Positions 46,347-55,021 of a DNA stretch of 64,000 bases are shown piece by piece. Source of the stretch: CBCYMI01 sp965183855 (GTDB lineage: Bacteria > Pseudomonadota > Alphaproteobacteria > Caulobacterales > Maricaulaceae); assembly GCA_965183855.1 (NCBI GenBank), contig CBCYMI010000016.1, forward strand, positions 65,211-129,210, in the 5' to 3' direction. The position numbers and the translations under genes were made by a program. Numbering within the stretch: position 1 is the first letter of the stretch; every line of letters starts with the position of its first letter. The notes under the pieces are model-generated. The model worked only from the letters and a program-made list of their open reading frames with translations, did not search any database and was not told the origin of the DNA.

Positions 46347-49034
46347 TCAGGATTTACTTTGAGATAAATGTTTTACATGTCCATGACAATGCTTGTATTT
46401 TTTACCAGAACCGCAAGGGCAGGGAGCATTTCTTGGAATATGATTGCTTCTGACAGGTTGTTGTTTTTGACGAGATTCTGAAGATAATTCCATTTTATTT
46501 TGTTGCGTATCAGGATCAATATGTGTTTCAATCGTTTCAATCTGTTTAGATTCTTGCTCTATTTTTTCATCGATATGATTTGCATTTAGGCTTAGTGTAA
46601 ACTTTGTAATCGTGGCTCTGAGCTCAGATAGCATGTTTTCAAACAAGATAAATGTTTCAGATTTAAATTCATTAAGAGGATCTTTTTGGGCATACCCTCT
46701 AAGTCCAATAACAGAACGTAAATGGTCAAGTTGGAATAAATGCTCACGCCAATGATGATCAATTGACTGAAGTAAAATCTGCTTTTCGATATTTCTGAGT
46801 TGTTCTGTTCCAATTTGAGTTACAAGCAAAGCATATTTTTGATCTGCTTTATCAAGGATCCGATTTGAAATTTCTTCTTCTGCAATGCCTTCCTCTTTTG
46901 CCCAATCCATAATGGGGAGATCAAGGTCAAATTCTTGATCAAGCTTTTCCTTAAGCGATTTTACATCCCATTGTTCTAGATAAGATTTAGGAGGGATATA
47001 GCTTTCAACCAGCTCAGGAAGGTAATCATGGCGCATATCTTTGATGATATCATCGACATCTTCTTCTGTCATATATTCAAGGCGTTGTTCGAAAATTGCT
47101 TTTCGCTGATTATTAATAACATCATCGTATTTAAGCAGGTTTTTTCTTGCTTCATAATTATGCTGTTCAACTCTTTTTTGTGCTGTTTCCAGGGCTTTAT
47201 TCATGAAAGGATGTGATATTGCTTCACTATCTGTCATACCAAATTTCCGCATGAGTGTATCCATGCTGGTTCCAAAAATTCGCATTAAATCATCTTCTGC
47301 GGAGACAAAGAATTTTGATTTTCCAGGATCGCCTTGTCGTCCTGTTCTTCCTCTTAATTGATTATCAATCCTTCGACTTTCATGGCGTTCTGTTCCCAAG
47401 ACATAAAGCCCACCTGCTTTTAGAGCTTCCTGTTTTCTTTTTTCTATTGTCTTTTGGATAGCTTGGCGTTTTGATTGAATTTCATCCTCTGTTTCTTCGC
47501 CTTTTAATGCATCTTTTAACATTATTTCAGGATTGCCTCCTAATTGAATGTCTGTTCCTCTTCCTGCCATGTTTGTTGCAATTGTGATGGCTCCAGGTAT
47601 GCCAGCTTGAGAAATAATATAAGCTTCTTTTTCATGATGTCTGGCATTAAGGACATGATGAGGAAGTTTTTCCTTTTTTAGGAGTTCTGATAAATATTCA
47701 GATTTGTCAATGGATGCTGTTCCAACTAAAAGCGGTTGTTTTTTCTGATGTGCTTCCTTGATCTCTTTTAGGATTGCACTGTATTTATCGTTTGCTCTTA
47801 AAAACAGGGCATCATCTTCATCAATTCGTTTGATAGGTTTATGGGTTGGGATTTCAAGGACATCAAGATGATAGGTGTCTTGAAATTCAACCGCTTCTGT
47901 TACCGCTGTTCCAGTCATACCAGACAGCTTGTCATATAATCTGAAATAGTTTTGGAATGTAATGGAAGCGAGTGTAACATTTTCCGGCTTTATTTCTACA
48001 TTCTCTTTTGCTTCGATCGCTTGATGCAGTCCTTCTGATAAACGGCGTCCTTCCATAATACGTCCTGTAAACTCATCAATCAGTAAAACTTCTCCATTTT
48101 TTAGGATATAATCCTTATCTTTTTGAAAGAGTTTATGTGCTTTTAAAGCCTGATTAATGTGGTGCACTAATGAAACATTTTCAATATCATATAAATTCTG
48201 ATTAACGAGCATATCCATTTTAATGAGTTTTTGCTCAAGTTTTTCATTTCCTTGCTCTGTTAAATTTGTTGATTTGTTTTTTTCATCAGTTTCATAATCA
48301 GAATCCTGAAGTGCTGGAATAAGCGTATCAATTGATTTGTAAAACTCACTTCGGTCATCTGTTGGTCCTGAAATGATTAAAGGTGTTCTTGACTCATCAA
48401 TTAAAATAGAATCAACTTCATCAACAATCGCATAGACATGTCCACGTTGCGCTTTATGACCAAGAGCATATTTCATATTATCTCTTAGATAGTCAAATCC
48501 AAGTTCATTGTTCGTACAATATGTAATATGTGTGTGATAATTCTCCTGTCTCTCAGTATCATCAAGTCCTGGAATGACACATCCAACATCCATTCCCAGA
48601 AAGTTATAAACTTGCCCCATCCATTCAGCATCCCGTTTTGCTAAATAATCATTAACGGTAACAATATGCACCCCTTTTTCAGTGAGAGCGTTCAAATAAG
48701 CAGGCAGGGTTGCAACCAGTGTTTTTCCTTCTCCTGTTCTCATTTCAGCAATCATGCCTTTATGAAGTGCGATACCCCCAATAAGCTGAACATCATATGG
48801 TCTAAGCCCAATACTTCTTTGAGCCACTTCCCTAACAGTTGCAAATGACTCAATCAGAAGATTGTCCAAAGCTTCTCCATTTGCTAACCTTTGCTTGAAC
48901 TCTGAAGTTTTTGCTTTTAAATTATCATCTGATAATTTTTGATATTCAGCTTCCAATTGGTTGATTTTTTCAACGTATGGGTGAAAGCGTTTGATTTTTC
49001 GTTCGTTAACAGAACCAAATAAGAATTTTAACAT
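46347..49034 (-). CDS. secA: Preprotein translocase ATPase SecA
   Basis: The motor of the Sec pathway, 895 residues. NBD1 has MRTGEGKTLVATLPAYLNAL (Walker A) and VDEVDSILIDESRTP (DEVD box), the preprotein cross-linking domain follows, NBD2 contains NMAGRGTDIQLGG and GRTGRQGDPG, and the helical scaffold/wing region ends in a C-terminal zinc motif PRNAPCPCGSGKKYKHCHG that binds SecB or lipid. All key parts are intact. It is divergent from the parvulin lipoprotein gene. Confidence 0.98.
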   Translation of the reverse strand: MLKFLFGSVNERKIKRFHPYVEKINQLEAEYQKLSDDNLKAKTSEFKQRLANGEALDNLLIESFATVREVAQRSIGLRPYDVQLIGGIALHKGMIAEMRTGEGKTLVATLPAYLNALTEKGVHIVTVNDYLAKRDAEWMGQVYNFLGMDVGCVIPGLDDTERQENYHTHITYCTNNELGFDYLRDNMKYALGHKAQRGHVYAIVDEVDSILIDESRTPLIISGPTDDRSEFYKSIDTLIPALQDSDYETDEKNKSTNLTEQGNEKLEQKLIKMDMLVNQNLYDIENVSLVHHINQALKAHKLFQKDKDYILKNGEVLLIDEFTGRIMEGRRLSEGLHQAIEAKENVEIKPENVTLASITFQNYFRLYDKLSGMTGTAVTEAVEFQDTYHLDVLEIPTHKPIKRIDEDDALFLRANDKYSAILKEIKEAHQKKQPLLVGTASIDKSEYLSELLKKEKLPHHVLNARHHEKEAYIISQAGIPGAITIATNMAGRGTDIQLGGNPEIMLKDALKGEETEDEIQSKRQAIQKTIEKRKQEALKAGGLYVLGTERHESRRIDNQLRGRTGRQGDPGKSKFFVSAEDDLMRIFGTSMDTLMRKFGMTDSEAISHPFMNKALETAQKRVEQHNYEARKNLLKYDDVINNQRKAIFEQRLEYMTEEDVDDIIKDMRHDYLPELVESYIPPKSYLEQWDVKSLKEKLDQEFDLDLPIMDWAKEEGIAEEEISNRILDKADQKYALLVTQIGTEQLRNIEKQILLQSIDHHWREHLFQLDHLRSVIGLRGYAQKDPLNEFKSETFILFENMLSELRATITKFTLSLNANHIDEKIEQESKQIETIETHIDPDTQQNKMELSSESRQKQQPVRSNHIPRNAPCPCGSGKKYKHCHGHVKHLSQSKS

Positions 49035-49171
49035 TAGGATGTTTCCATTTTTAATTAATTACAGCAAAATTAGAATGCCAAATATCATCAAAGTGAATCC
49101 CTCTCTTTTTTTCACTTAGGGATCGTGATAGATTATGTCAATGCTCATTGTTTTAAATTTGGAAGAAAGTC

Positions 49172-50146
49172 ATGTATTCGAAAAAACCATTTTTATATAA
49201 TATATTTTTTTTTACAGTGGTTCTGATTTTAAATTCAGGCTGTCAAACAAAACCAGATCATCAAAAAGACTCAATTCATAAGACAGATCAAAATCAGGAT
49301 AATGAATTAGTTGCATTAGTGCAAGGCATGCCTGTTTATCGATCAGATTTACTTTATGAAGCAAAAGGTCAAGGATTGATTAAAAATAATGCAGGGCTTA
49401 TTACAGGCTCTCCATTATATGAACAGATTTTGGATGATCTTATTGATCAAAAATTATTAGCTCACAAAGCTCAGAAGCAAAAACTTGATCAAGACCCTCT
49501 TGCTCAAAAAAGATTAATGTCTGCACAAGAGCGCATATTGGGGAATATTTATATTGAAAATGCAATCAAGTCATCTGTAACAGAAGAGGCTGTTCGAAAA
49601 TTATATCAAGAACAGGTTAGCCTATTATCTTCGGATAAAAAGGAAATTAGAGCTCGTCATATTCTGGTTAAGGATAAGAAACAAGCGGATCAATTACGAA
49701 AAAAACTGCTAGATGGAGCTGATTTTGCGATTCTTGCCAATCAGTATTCGATAGATAAAGGAACGCAAAAACAAGGTGGTGATTTAGGTTATTTTACAAA
49801 AAATACGGTATCTGAAGCGTTTGAAAAAATTGCATTCTCACTTCCTTTAAATACTATTTCTGAACCTTTTCAAAGTAAATTTGGTTGGCACATTATAGAA
49901 GTGATAGATAAAAGAAATGAGCAAATTCCTTCATATGAAGATATGAAAGGAAAGCTGGTTAATTTTCTTTCATTTGAAGCTGTACAGTCTGTTTTAAAGG
50001 ATTTAAAAAGCAAAGCAGATATTAAAAAATACTATTTGCAAAAACCGTTTTCAGAAGATCAGATTAAGTCTGATGAACAAACGGATTCAGAGTCTGAAAT
50101 TTCAGATCCTGTAAACACCAATAATCATAAAGAGCACCAGAAATAA
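49172..50146 (+). CDS. Peptidyl-prolyl isomerase lipoprotein (parvulin/PrsA-like)
   Basis: 324 residues: signal peptide with an atypical lipobox NSGC (Cys23), a SurA-like N-terminal helical part (QILDDLIDQKLLAHKAQKQ), then a rotamase domain (about 165-255): EIRARHILVKDKKQADQL, GADFAILANQYSID, GGDLGYFTKNTVSEAF and FGWHIIEVIDKR. It is likely to fold exported proteins in the periplasm. In related genomes it lies opposite secA, as here. The Asp/Glu/Asn-rich tail is disordered. Confidence 0.92.
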   Translation: MYSKKPFLYNIFFFTVVLILNSGCQTKPDHQKDSIHKTDQNQDNELVALVQGMPVYRSDLLYEAKGQGLIKNNAGLITGSPLYEQILDDLIDQKLLAHKAQKQKLDQDPLAQKRLMSAQERILGNIYIENAIKSSVTEEAVRKLYQEQVSLLSSDKKEIRARHILVKDKKQADQLRKKLLDGADFAILANQYSIDKGTQKQGGDLGYFTKNTVSEAFEKIAFSLPLNTISEPFQSKFGWHIIEVIDKRNEQIPSYEDMKGKLVNFLSFEAVQSVLKDLKSKADIKKYYLQKPFSEDQIKSDEQTDSESEISDPVNTNNHKEHQK

Positions 50147-50495
50147 ATTTGGAAACTTAAAATTTTTCTGGGGATGCTATCCCAATAATACTATAGGAAA
50201 TATATGATTATAAAATAAATAGATTGAATTTGTAAGAAACAAAATATTAAAAGAGTAAAGCTGGAAAATTCAGAGCAAGAATAACAAAACGATAAGAAGG
50301 CACATTACGGTCAGATAAGTCAGATAAGATTAAACTCCGTTGATATGGATAAAAGCCTCTATTTTTAGATGTTTTTTAGGACAAGCTCTGTTTAAGTTAG
50401 GATAAGAAACTTAGATTATTGAAATATGTCAGACTATATGATCTTAAGATGTTATTTAAAAACAGCTAAAACATATTAATTATATTAGGTAGAGA
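50147..50495. other. 349-base gap downstream of the parvulin gene
   Basis: In relatives argJ often stands between the parvulin gene and mutT, in my recollection. Here all frames are closed and no ArgJ motif can be read. A direct repeat gtcagataagtcagataag (50311-50329) is present. No RNA gene is recognisable. Confidence 0.4.
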
Positions 50496-50921
50496 ATGCA
50501 TATAGAATCAAAAAAAAATAGCTTTCCGTTAATTGTTTCGGCTTGTGCTTTACTCGATCAAGATGGTAGAGTCTTGATAACACAGCGTCCAAAAGGCAAG
50601 GAATTTGCTGGATTTTGGGAGTTCCCAGGAGGAAAGCTTGAAACAGGAGAAACAGCTGAGATTGCGTTGCGTCGTGAATTAAGAGAGGAATTGGCAATAG
50701 AGCCTTGTAGACAATGTTTTCAGCAATTTGCATTTACAACCTTTCGTAAAAAGGAAGAGTATTTACTTATTTTATTGTATTTATGTCGTCAATGGGATGG
50801 TATTTTAAAACCAATGGAAGCTCAGAGAACAAGCTGGGAATATCCTCGAGAGTTAAGAAGCTATAAATTATTGGATGCAGATCAGTTTTTTGTTGACGAA
50901 TTAAATGATCGGCTTTCATAA
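50496..50921 (+). CDS. mutT: 8-oxo-dGTP diphosphatase MutT
   Basis: 141 residues, Nudix hydrolase that removes 8-oxo-dGTP. The Nudix box is GGKLETGETAEIALRRELREELAIE in positions 45-70, with the upstream QRPKGKEFAGFWEFPGG typical of MutT rather than other Nudix enzymes. It begins the conserved run mutT, NDUFAF5-like, comF, glutaredoxin, nitrilase, ubiG, lysC. The ATG at 50496 has no strong ribosome site. Confidence 0.92.
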   Translation: MHIESKKNSFPLIVSACALLDQDGRVLITQRPKGKEFAGFWEFPGGKLETGETAEIALRRELREELAIEPCRQCFQQFAFTTFRKKEEYLLILLYLCRQWDGILKPMEAQRTSWEYPRELRSYKLLDADQFFVDELNDRLS

Positions 50922-50944
50922 TATGATCTAACTTGCTTAAATGT

Positions 50945-51850
50945 TTAAGAGTTATATTCTTTGGTATTTAATGCGTCTGCAAGGCGTTTTTGTGCAGAAT
51001 TGGGTCGAAGAGGCTTTTGTTGATCTGGATGAGGAGCCCATCCTGTTAGATAGAGCATATTAAATTGAGCCTTACAGGTTTGGGGGGCTATTGAAAAGTT
51101 TTTTTTGTATAGGGACATTGCTTCATTAAAAACGGTTTTTTTTATTGGAAGAGCTGTTGGAGTTAAAACACTTGTTTCTCCCATATGCCTTAAATCTTTG
51201 ATCAGTGTATCTGGATTTTTATAATTGACGATGAGCTGATCAATATCAGAAACAGGAAGAGCAAAGCCTGCACGTTGAAGGAGGTGTGCACCATCTCTAA
51301 TTGTAATAAATGGAGCGATGCGAATGCTCGCAGATTTTTGATGTTTGAGTTCTGCGGTTAAGAGAGATTTTCCAAGCTCCATAAGTGTGTTTTCACCAAA
51401 TAATACGGCAATAAAAAGACCATCTGGTTTTAAAATCTTTCGAGCTTGAATTAAAGCCCCAGGTAGATCATTTATCCAATGAAGAGACAAGATTGTAATT
51501 AAGACGTCAACCTCTTTTTCTTTTATGGGGAGGTATTCTTCATCATAACACAAAGAAGGTGAGGTTGGCTGGCGATACTGACATTGTTGAAACGTCATAT
51601 TTGCATTTATATATGTTTTTATTTTTTTTGATAAAATGGGATGCCTTTTGATTTTTGATGTTAAAAGGCCATAATCTCCATATATTAAAGCAAGAGGAAA
51701 AGATTTTTGAATATCCAAAAGGCGTTCGATAATATTATCTGTTACGAGATTAAGAATAAAATGGTGGGGATTGCCTTTTGATATAAAAAGACTACGGTTT
51801 TTATGTTTATGAAGAAGGGAACGATTAAAATGTATTGGATATTCCATCAT
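50945..51850 (-). CDS. NDUFAF5-like SAM-dependent methyltransferase-fold protein
   Basis: 301 residues. It follows the mitochondrial complex I assembly factor NDUFAF5 along its length: IHFNRSLLHKHKNRS start, ILSLHWINDLPGALIQARKILKPDG, AVLFGENTLMELGKSL, LLQRAGF, LRHMGETSVL and LTGWAPHPDQQKPLRPNSA. NDUFAF5 hydroxylates an arginine of the complex I subunit NDUFS7. Oddity: the SAM motif I (usually LDLGxxxG) reads LALIYGDYGLL, losing the acidic residue. An open frame extends to 52027, but family length favours ATG 51850 (or 51847). That start overlaps the comF start on the other strand. Confidence 0.8.
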   Translation of the reverse strand: MMEYPIHFNRSLLHKHKNRSLFISKGNPHHFILNLVTDNIIERLLDIQKSFPLALIYGDYGLLTSKIKRHPILSKKIKTYINANMTFQQCQYRQPTSPSLCYDEEYLPIKEKEVDVLITILSLHWINDLPGALIQARKILKPDGLFIAVLFGENTLMELGKSLLTAELKHQKSASIRIAPFITIRDGAHLLQRAGFALPVSDIDQLIVNYKNPDTLIKDLRHMGETSVLTPTALPIKKTVFNEAMSLYKKNFSIAPQTCKAQFNMLYLTGWAPHPDQQKPLRPNSAQKRLADALNTKEYNS

Positions 51851-52700
51851 GAGTTTGTTTATGCCATATTTCAATAAAAAAAACAAAGCTTTATCAAATA
51901 GAGAGCGTATTCTTATATTTTTCAGAAAATCAGTTTGGGCAAGATGGGTTAAAAAGCTTACTTTTAATTTAATGAATTTTATTTTTCCACCCACTTCTGC
52001 ATTAAGTCTTGAATTTGTATCCATCAAGGGATGTATGAAAGCAGAGGATTGGAATCGGCTTGTGTTTATAGATGAACCATTATGTTTTCAATGTGGATTG
52101 CCGTTAGAATATGCCTCTATGGAGAGTGTAACAGAAAACAAGCATGCCGAAGAAAATCTATGTCTTTATTGTATAAATCGTCCAAAAACTTTTATAGATC
52201 AAACAAGATCTGCAATGATTTATAATCATTATAGCAGGAAGCTCATTTTAGAGTTTAAATATGGGCAAAGAAGAGATACACTTTATATGATGGCACAATT
52301 AATGACGAGAATTGCACGCAATATCATTTATAAAAATGCTCTTTTAGTCCCTGTTCCCCTACATTGGTCACGATTAATTGAACGGAGATATAATCAATCT
52401 GCTCTTTTGGTAAAGGCAATTTCCAAACAAACAAAAACACCAGTAGATTACTCACTATTAAAACGACCCTTTTATACGGAAAATCAAGGAGGAAAATCAT
52501 ATCTTTCCCGTCAAAAAAATGTTCAAAATGCATTTAAAGCATCTGAAAAACAATGTTTAAAATATCAAGATAAAACAATTATTCTAATCGATGATGTCAT
52601 GACAACAGGAGCAACGCTTAATGCTTGTGCCAAAGCTCTTAAACAAAAAGGAATAAAGCATGTATGCGCCATTACATTATTAAGAGTTGCTTTTCTTTAA
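51849..52700 (+). CDS. ComF family phosphoribosyltransferase-like protein
   Basis: 283 residues. The C-terminal part has the PRTase motif IILIDDVMTTGATLNACAKAL and VPVPLHWSRLIERRYNQSALL, as in ComF/GntX proteins of competence and DNA uptake or nucleotide-related roles. The second zinc knuckle is kept (CFQCGLPL and CLYC). The first, normally PPRCxxC just after the start helix, reads FPPTSALSLEF without cysteines. The N-terminal 40 residues are extra; the true start may be later than ATG 51849, but no start has a good ribosome site. Confidence 0.85.
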   Translation: MSLFMPYFNKKNKALSNRERILIFFRKSVWARWVKKLTFNLMNFIFPPTSALSLEFVSIKGCMKAEDWNRLVFIDEPLCFQCGLPLEYASMESVTENKHAEENLCLYCINRPKTFIDQTRSAMIYNHYSRKLILEFKYGQRRDTLYMMAQLMTRIARNIIYKNALLVPVPLHWSRLIERRYNQSALLVKAISKQTKTPVDYSLLKRPFYTENQGGKSYLSRQKNVQNAFKASEKQCLKYQDKTIILIDDVMTTGATLNACAKALKQKGIKHVCAITLLRVAFL

Positions 52701-52774
52701 TATTCTTTTTAGTCTTTATCACATAAAACATGATTTAAATAGGGGGTTGCTTTTTGAGCTTTTAAGGAAGAATA

Positions 52775-53044
52775 ATGACAAAAATTATTATTTATACACG
52801 TGCTAATTGTCTGTATTGTTGGCGAGCATTGGATTTATTAGGATATAAAATGGAACATAAAAATAATATTGAGATTGAAGAAATTAATATTGGAAACAAG
52901 CTAGAAAAGCGTAAGGAAATGCAAGAAAAATCTGGTAGAAATACGTTTCCCCAGATTTTTATTAATGATACCCATATTGGGGGATATGATGATCTTTTTG
53001 AACTTGATCGAAAAGGTCGACTTGATGAAATCTTAGGATTGTAG
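52775..53044 (+). CDS. grxC: Glutaredoxin 3-type protein with CLYC active site
   Basis: 89 residues, a dithiol glutaredoxin. The redox site is ANCLYCWRALDLL, where the family consensus is CPYC; the rest is canonical, with NTFPQIFINDTHIGGYDDLFEL giving the cis-Pro and glutathione site. The Pro-to-Leu change may alter redox potential. It lies in the comF-grx-nitrilase run seen in related genomes. The GGAAG site lies eight bases before the ATG. Confidence 0.93.
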   Translation: MTKIIIYTRANCLYCWRALDLLGYKMEHKNNIEIEEINIGNKLEKRKEMQEKSGRNTFPQIFINDTHIGGYDDLFELDRKGRLDEILGL

Positions 53045-53139
53045 AATAATATCGTGGTTTTTATAAGATAAAAGGGTTTGGTTTTTAAAAAAAAGTGGAA
53101 TTGAGTGAATGCGGTATTTGATAAGTAAGGTTAATCTAA

Positions 53140-53961
53140 ATGTTTAAAGCAGCCTGTATTCAGATGTGTTCTGGGACAGATATTGAAAAAAACCTGAAAG
53201 ATTCTGAAATCTTGATACGTCAAGCTGCGAAATTGGGAGCTGATCTTATTTTGACACCTGAGTGCACAACTCTTTTACAATCAGATAAAAAAGCATTTTT
53301 AAGCACGGTAAACTCTGTTCATAATGCATTTGAAATTAATTTTTATCAACAGCTTGCAAAAGACTTATCTATTATTCTTGTGATTGGTTCCATTCCAATA
53401 TTTGATGATCGACAGGGCAAAGCTTTAAATCGATGTTATATATTTGATCAAAGCGGAAGCATTATAGGATTTTATGATAAAATTCACTTGTTTAATGTTA
53501 AATTATCAGATTCCCAAACCTGGCGTGAAGCAGACATGTTTCATGCAGGAAAACAAGCTGTTTCTGTAAAGACATCTCTGTGCCATTTAGGATTGAGTAT
53601 ATGTTATGACCTTCGTTTTCCTTATTTATACCGTCATTTGGCACATAAAGGCGTTGAATGCTTTGTTGTTCCTGCTGCATTTACTGAAACCACAGGAAAA
53701 GCGCATTGGAAAAGTCTTTTAAGGGCAAGAAGTATTGAAAATAGTGCATATTTCTTAGCTGCCGCTCAGACAGGTTTGCATGAAGATGGACGAAAAACAT
53801 GGGGGCATAGCATGATTATTGATCCATGGGGCAGGATTTTGGCAGAAAAGAAAGAAAGATCACCAGGAATCATTATTTCAAAAATCAAATTGAAGAACGT
53901 TAAAAAAATACGCCAGATTTTACCTTCTTTAAAACATGATGTTCAAATAATTGATCATTAA
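53140..53961 (+). CDS. Carbon-nitrogen hydrolase, Nit1/Nit2 type
   Basis: 273 residues. The Glu-Lys-Cys triad is seen in ILTPECTTLL, GFYDKIHLFNVKL and LGLSICYDLRFPYLYRHLA. The sequence around these motifs matches Nit1-type deaminated-glutathione amidases and related omega-amidases. The position after a glutaredoxin gene is consistent with glutathione repair, which is inferred. The convergent ubiG lies about 200 bases downstream. Confidence 0.9.
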   Translation: MFKAACIQMCSGTDIEKNLKDSEILIRQAAKLGADLILTPECTTLLQSDKKAFLSTVNSVHNAFEINFYQQLAKDLSIILVIGSIPIFDDRQGKALNRCYIFDQSGSIIGFYDKIHLFNVKLSDSQTWREADMFHAGKQAVSVKTSLCHLGLSICYDLRFPYLYRHLAHKGVECFVVPAAFTETTGKAHWKSLLRARSIENSAYFLAAAQTGLHEDGRKTWGHSMIIDPWGRILAEKKERSPGIIISKIKLKNVKKIRQILPSLKHDVQIIDH

Positions 53962-54079
53962 TATATCAGAAAACATTCTAAAGCCTAATTTATATATGGT
54001 TTAAAATAGGCAAAATAAACGCAATGATTATGTTTTAAGTGCTGAAGACAAATTTGACTCAGGAATAATTCATCTCAAT

Positions 54080-54139
54080 AAGATGCTTGATCCCGTATAT
54101 AAGATACTTGATTCCGTATAAATGTATTGATTCCATCAT
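54080..54139. repeat. Three imperfect tandem copies of a 20-bp unit
   Basis: Units at 54080-54100, 54101-54120 and 54121-54139 follow the pattern aagatNcttgatNccgtata, with the third more divergent. It lies between convergent nitrilase and ubiG genes. Probably slipped-strand duplication. Confidence 0.7.
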
Positions 54140-54168
54140 TTAAGGAGATTGATAATTAGATTGTTAAA

Positions 54169-54936
54169 TTATGATATATGCTTTTGTGCAGCAAGTATAT
54201 AATTAACGCTTACATCATTTGATACATACCATTTGCGCTGGAGGATTGAATAACTTAGACCAGATGGGGCTAAAACAGTCATTTTTGGATGTTGCTCGAT
54301 CATTGTTTTTATCTCTTCGGGCTTTAAGAATTTTTTATAATCATGTGTTCCTTTTGGGAGCCATTTTAAAACATATTCTGCACCTAGAATTGCTTTTATA
54401 TAGGCGTTTGCTGTTCTGTTAATCGTTGAAAGAATCATAATTCCGCCTGGTTTAAGTAACCCAAGACAATTGGTTATAAAATGATCTGGATGCGCAACAT
54501 GTTCAATAACTTCCATATTGAGAATGATCTTAAAGTGTTCTTTTTTGGTTTTAACTAATTCTTCGACACTTGTGCAAAGATATCTAATATTCAATTGTGT
54601 TTGCTGTGCATGTAAAATAGCGGTTTTAATATTATCTTCAACAGGATCAATTGCAGTTACGTTTGCGCCAAGTCTTGCCATTGGTTCTGATAATAATCCG
54701 CCACCGCATCCAATATCCAAAAGAGGTAAGGTTTTTAATGGAAGGGGTTCATCATCTGCTTTATTAAAATGCTCATTTAAAATTTTTCTGATCACGAGAA
54801 GTCTTGATGGATTTAAATCATGAAGAGGTTTGAATTTCCCAGTTGGGTTCCACCAATCATCTGCCATTTTTGAGAATTTCTCTATTTCATTTGGATCAAG
54901 GCTAATCGTTTTTGTATTAAAAGCTTTAGAATTCAT
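54169..54936 (-). CDS. ubiG: Ubiquinone biosynthesis O-methyltransferase UbiG
   Basis: 255 residues. Methylates both hydroxyl groups in ubiquinone synthesis. SAM motif I is LLDIGCGGGLLSEPMARLG, followed by VTAIDPVEDNI, and the family stretch MADDWWNPTGKFKPLHDLNPSRL at the start plus HDYKKFLKPEEI. All are standard. It is divergent from lysC by 85 bases. Confidence 0.95.
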   Translation of the reverse strand: MNSKAFNTKTISLDPNEIEKFSKMADDWWNPTGKFKPLHDLNPSRLLVIRKILNEHFNKADDEPLPLKTLPLLDIGCGGGLLSEPMARLGANVTAIDPVEDNIKTAILHAQQTQLNIRYLCTSVEELVKTKKEHFKIILNMEVIEHVAHPDHFITNCLGLLKPGGIMILSTINRTANAYIKAILGAEYVLKWLPKGTHDYKKFLKPEEIKTMIEQHPKMTVLAPSGLSYSILQRKWYVSNDVSVNYILAAQKHIS

Positions 54937-55021
54937 GTTGATGATCTCTTAAACATTGGTTATCAAGAAGAAAGTATATAGTTAAACATATATTTGAAAA
55001 AAGAAAAGTAAGAGGTTTAAT

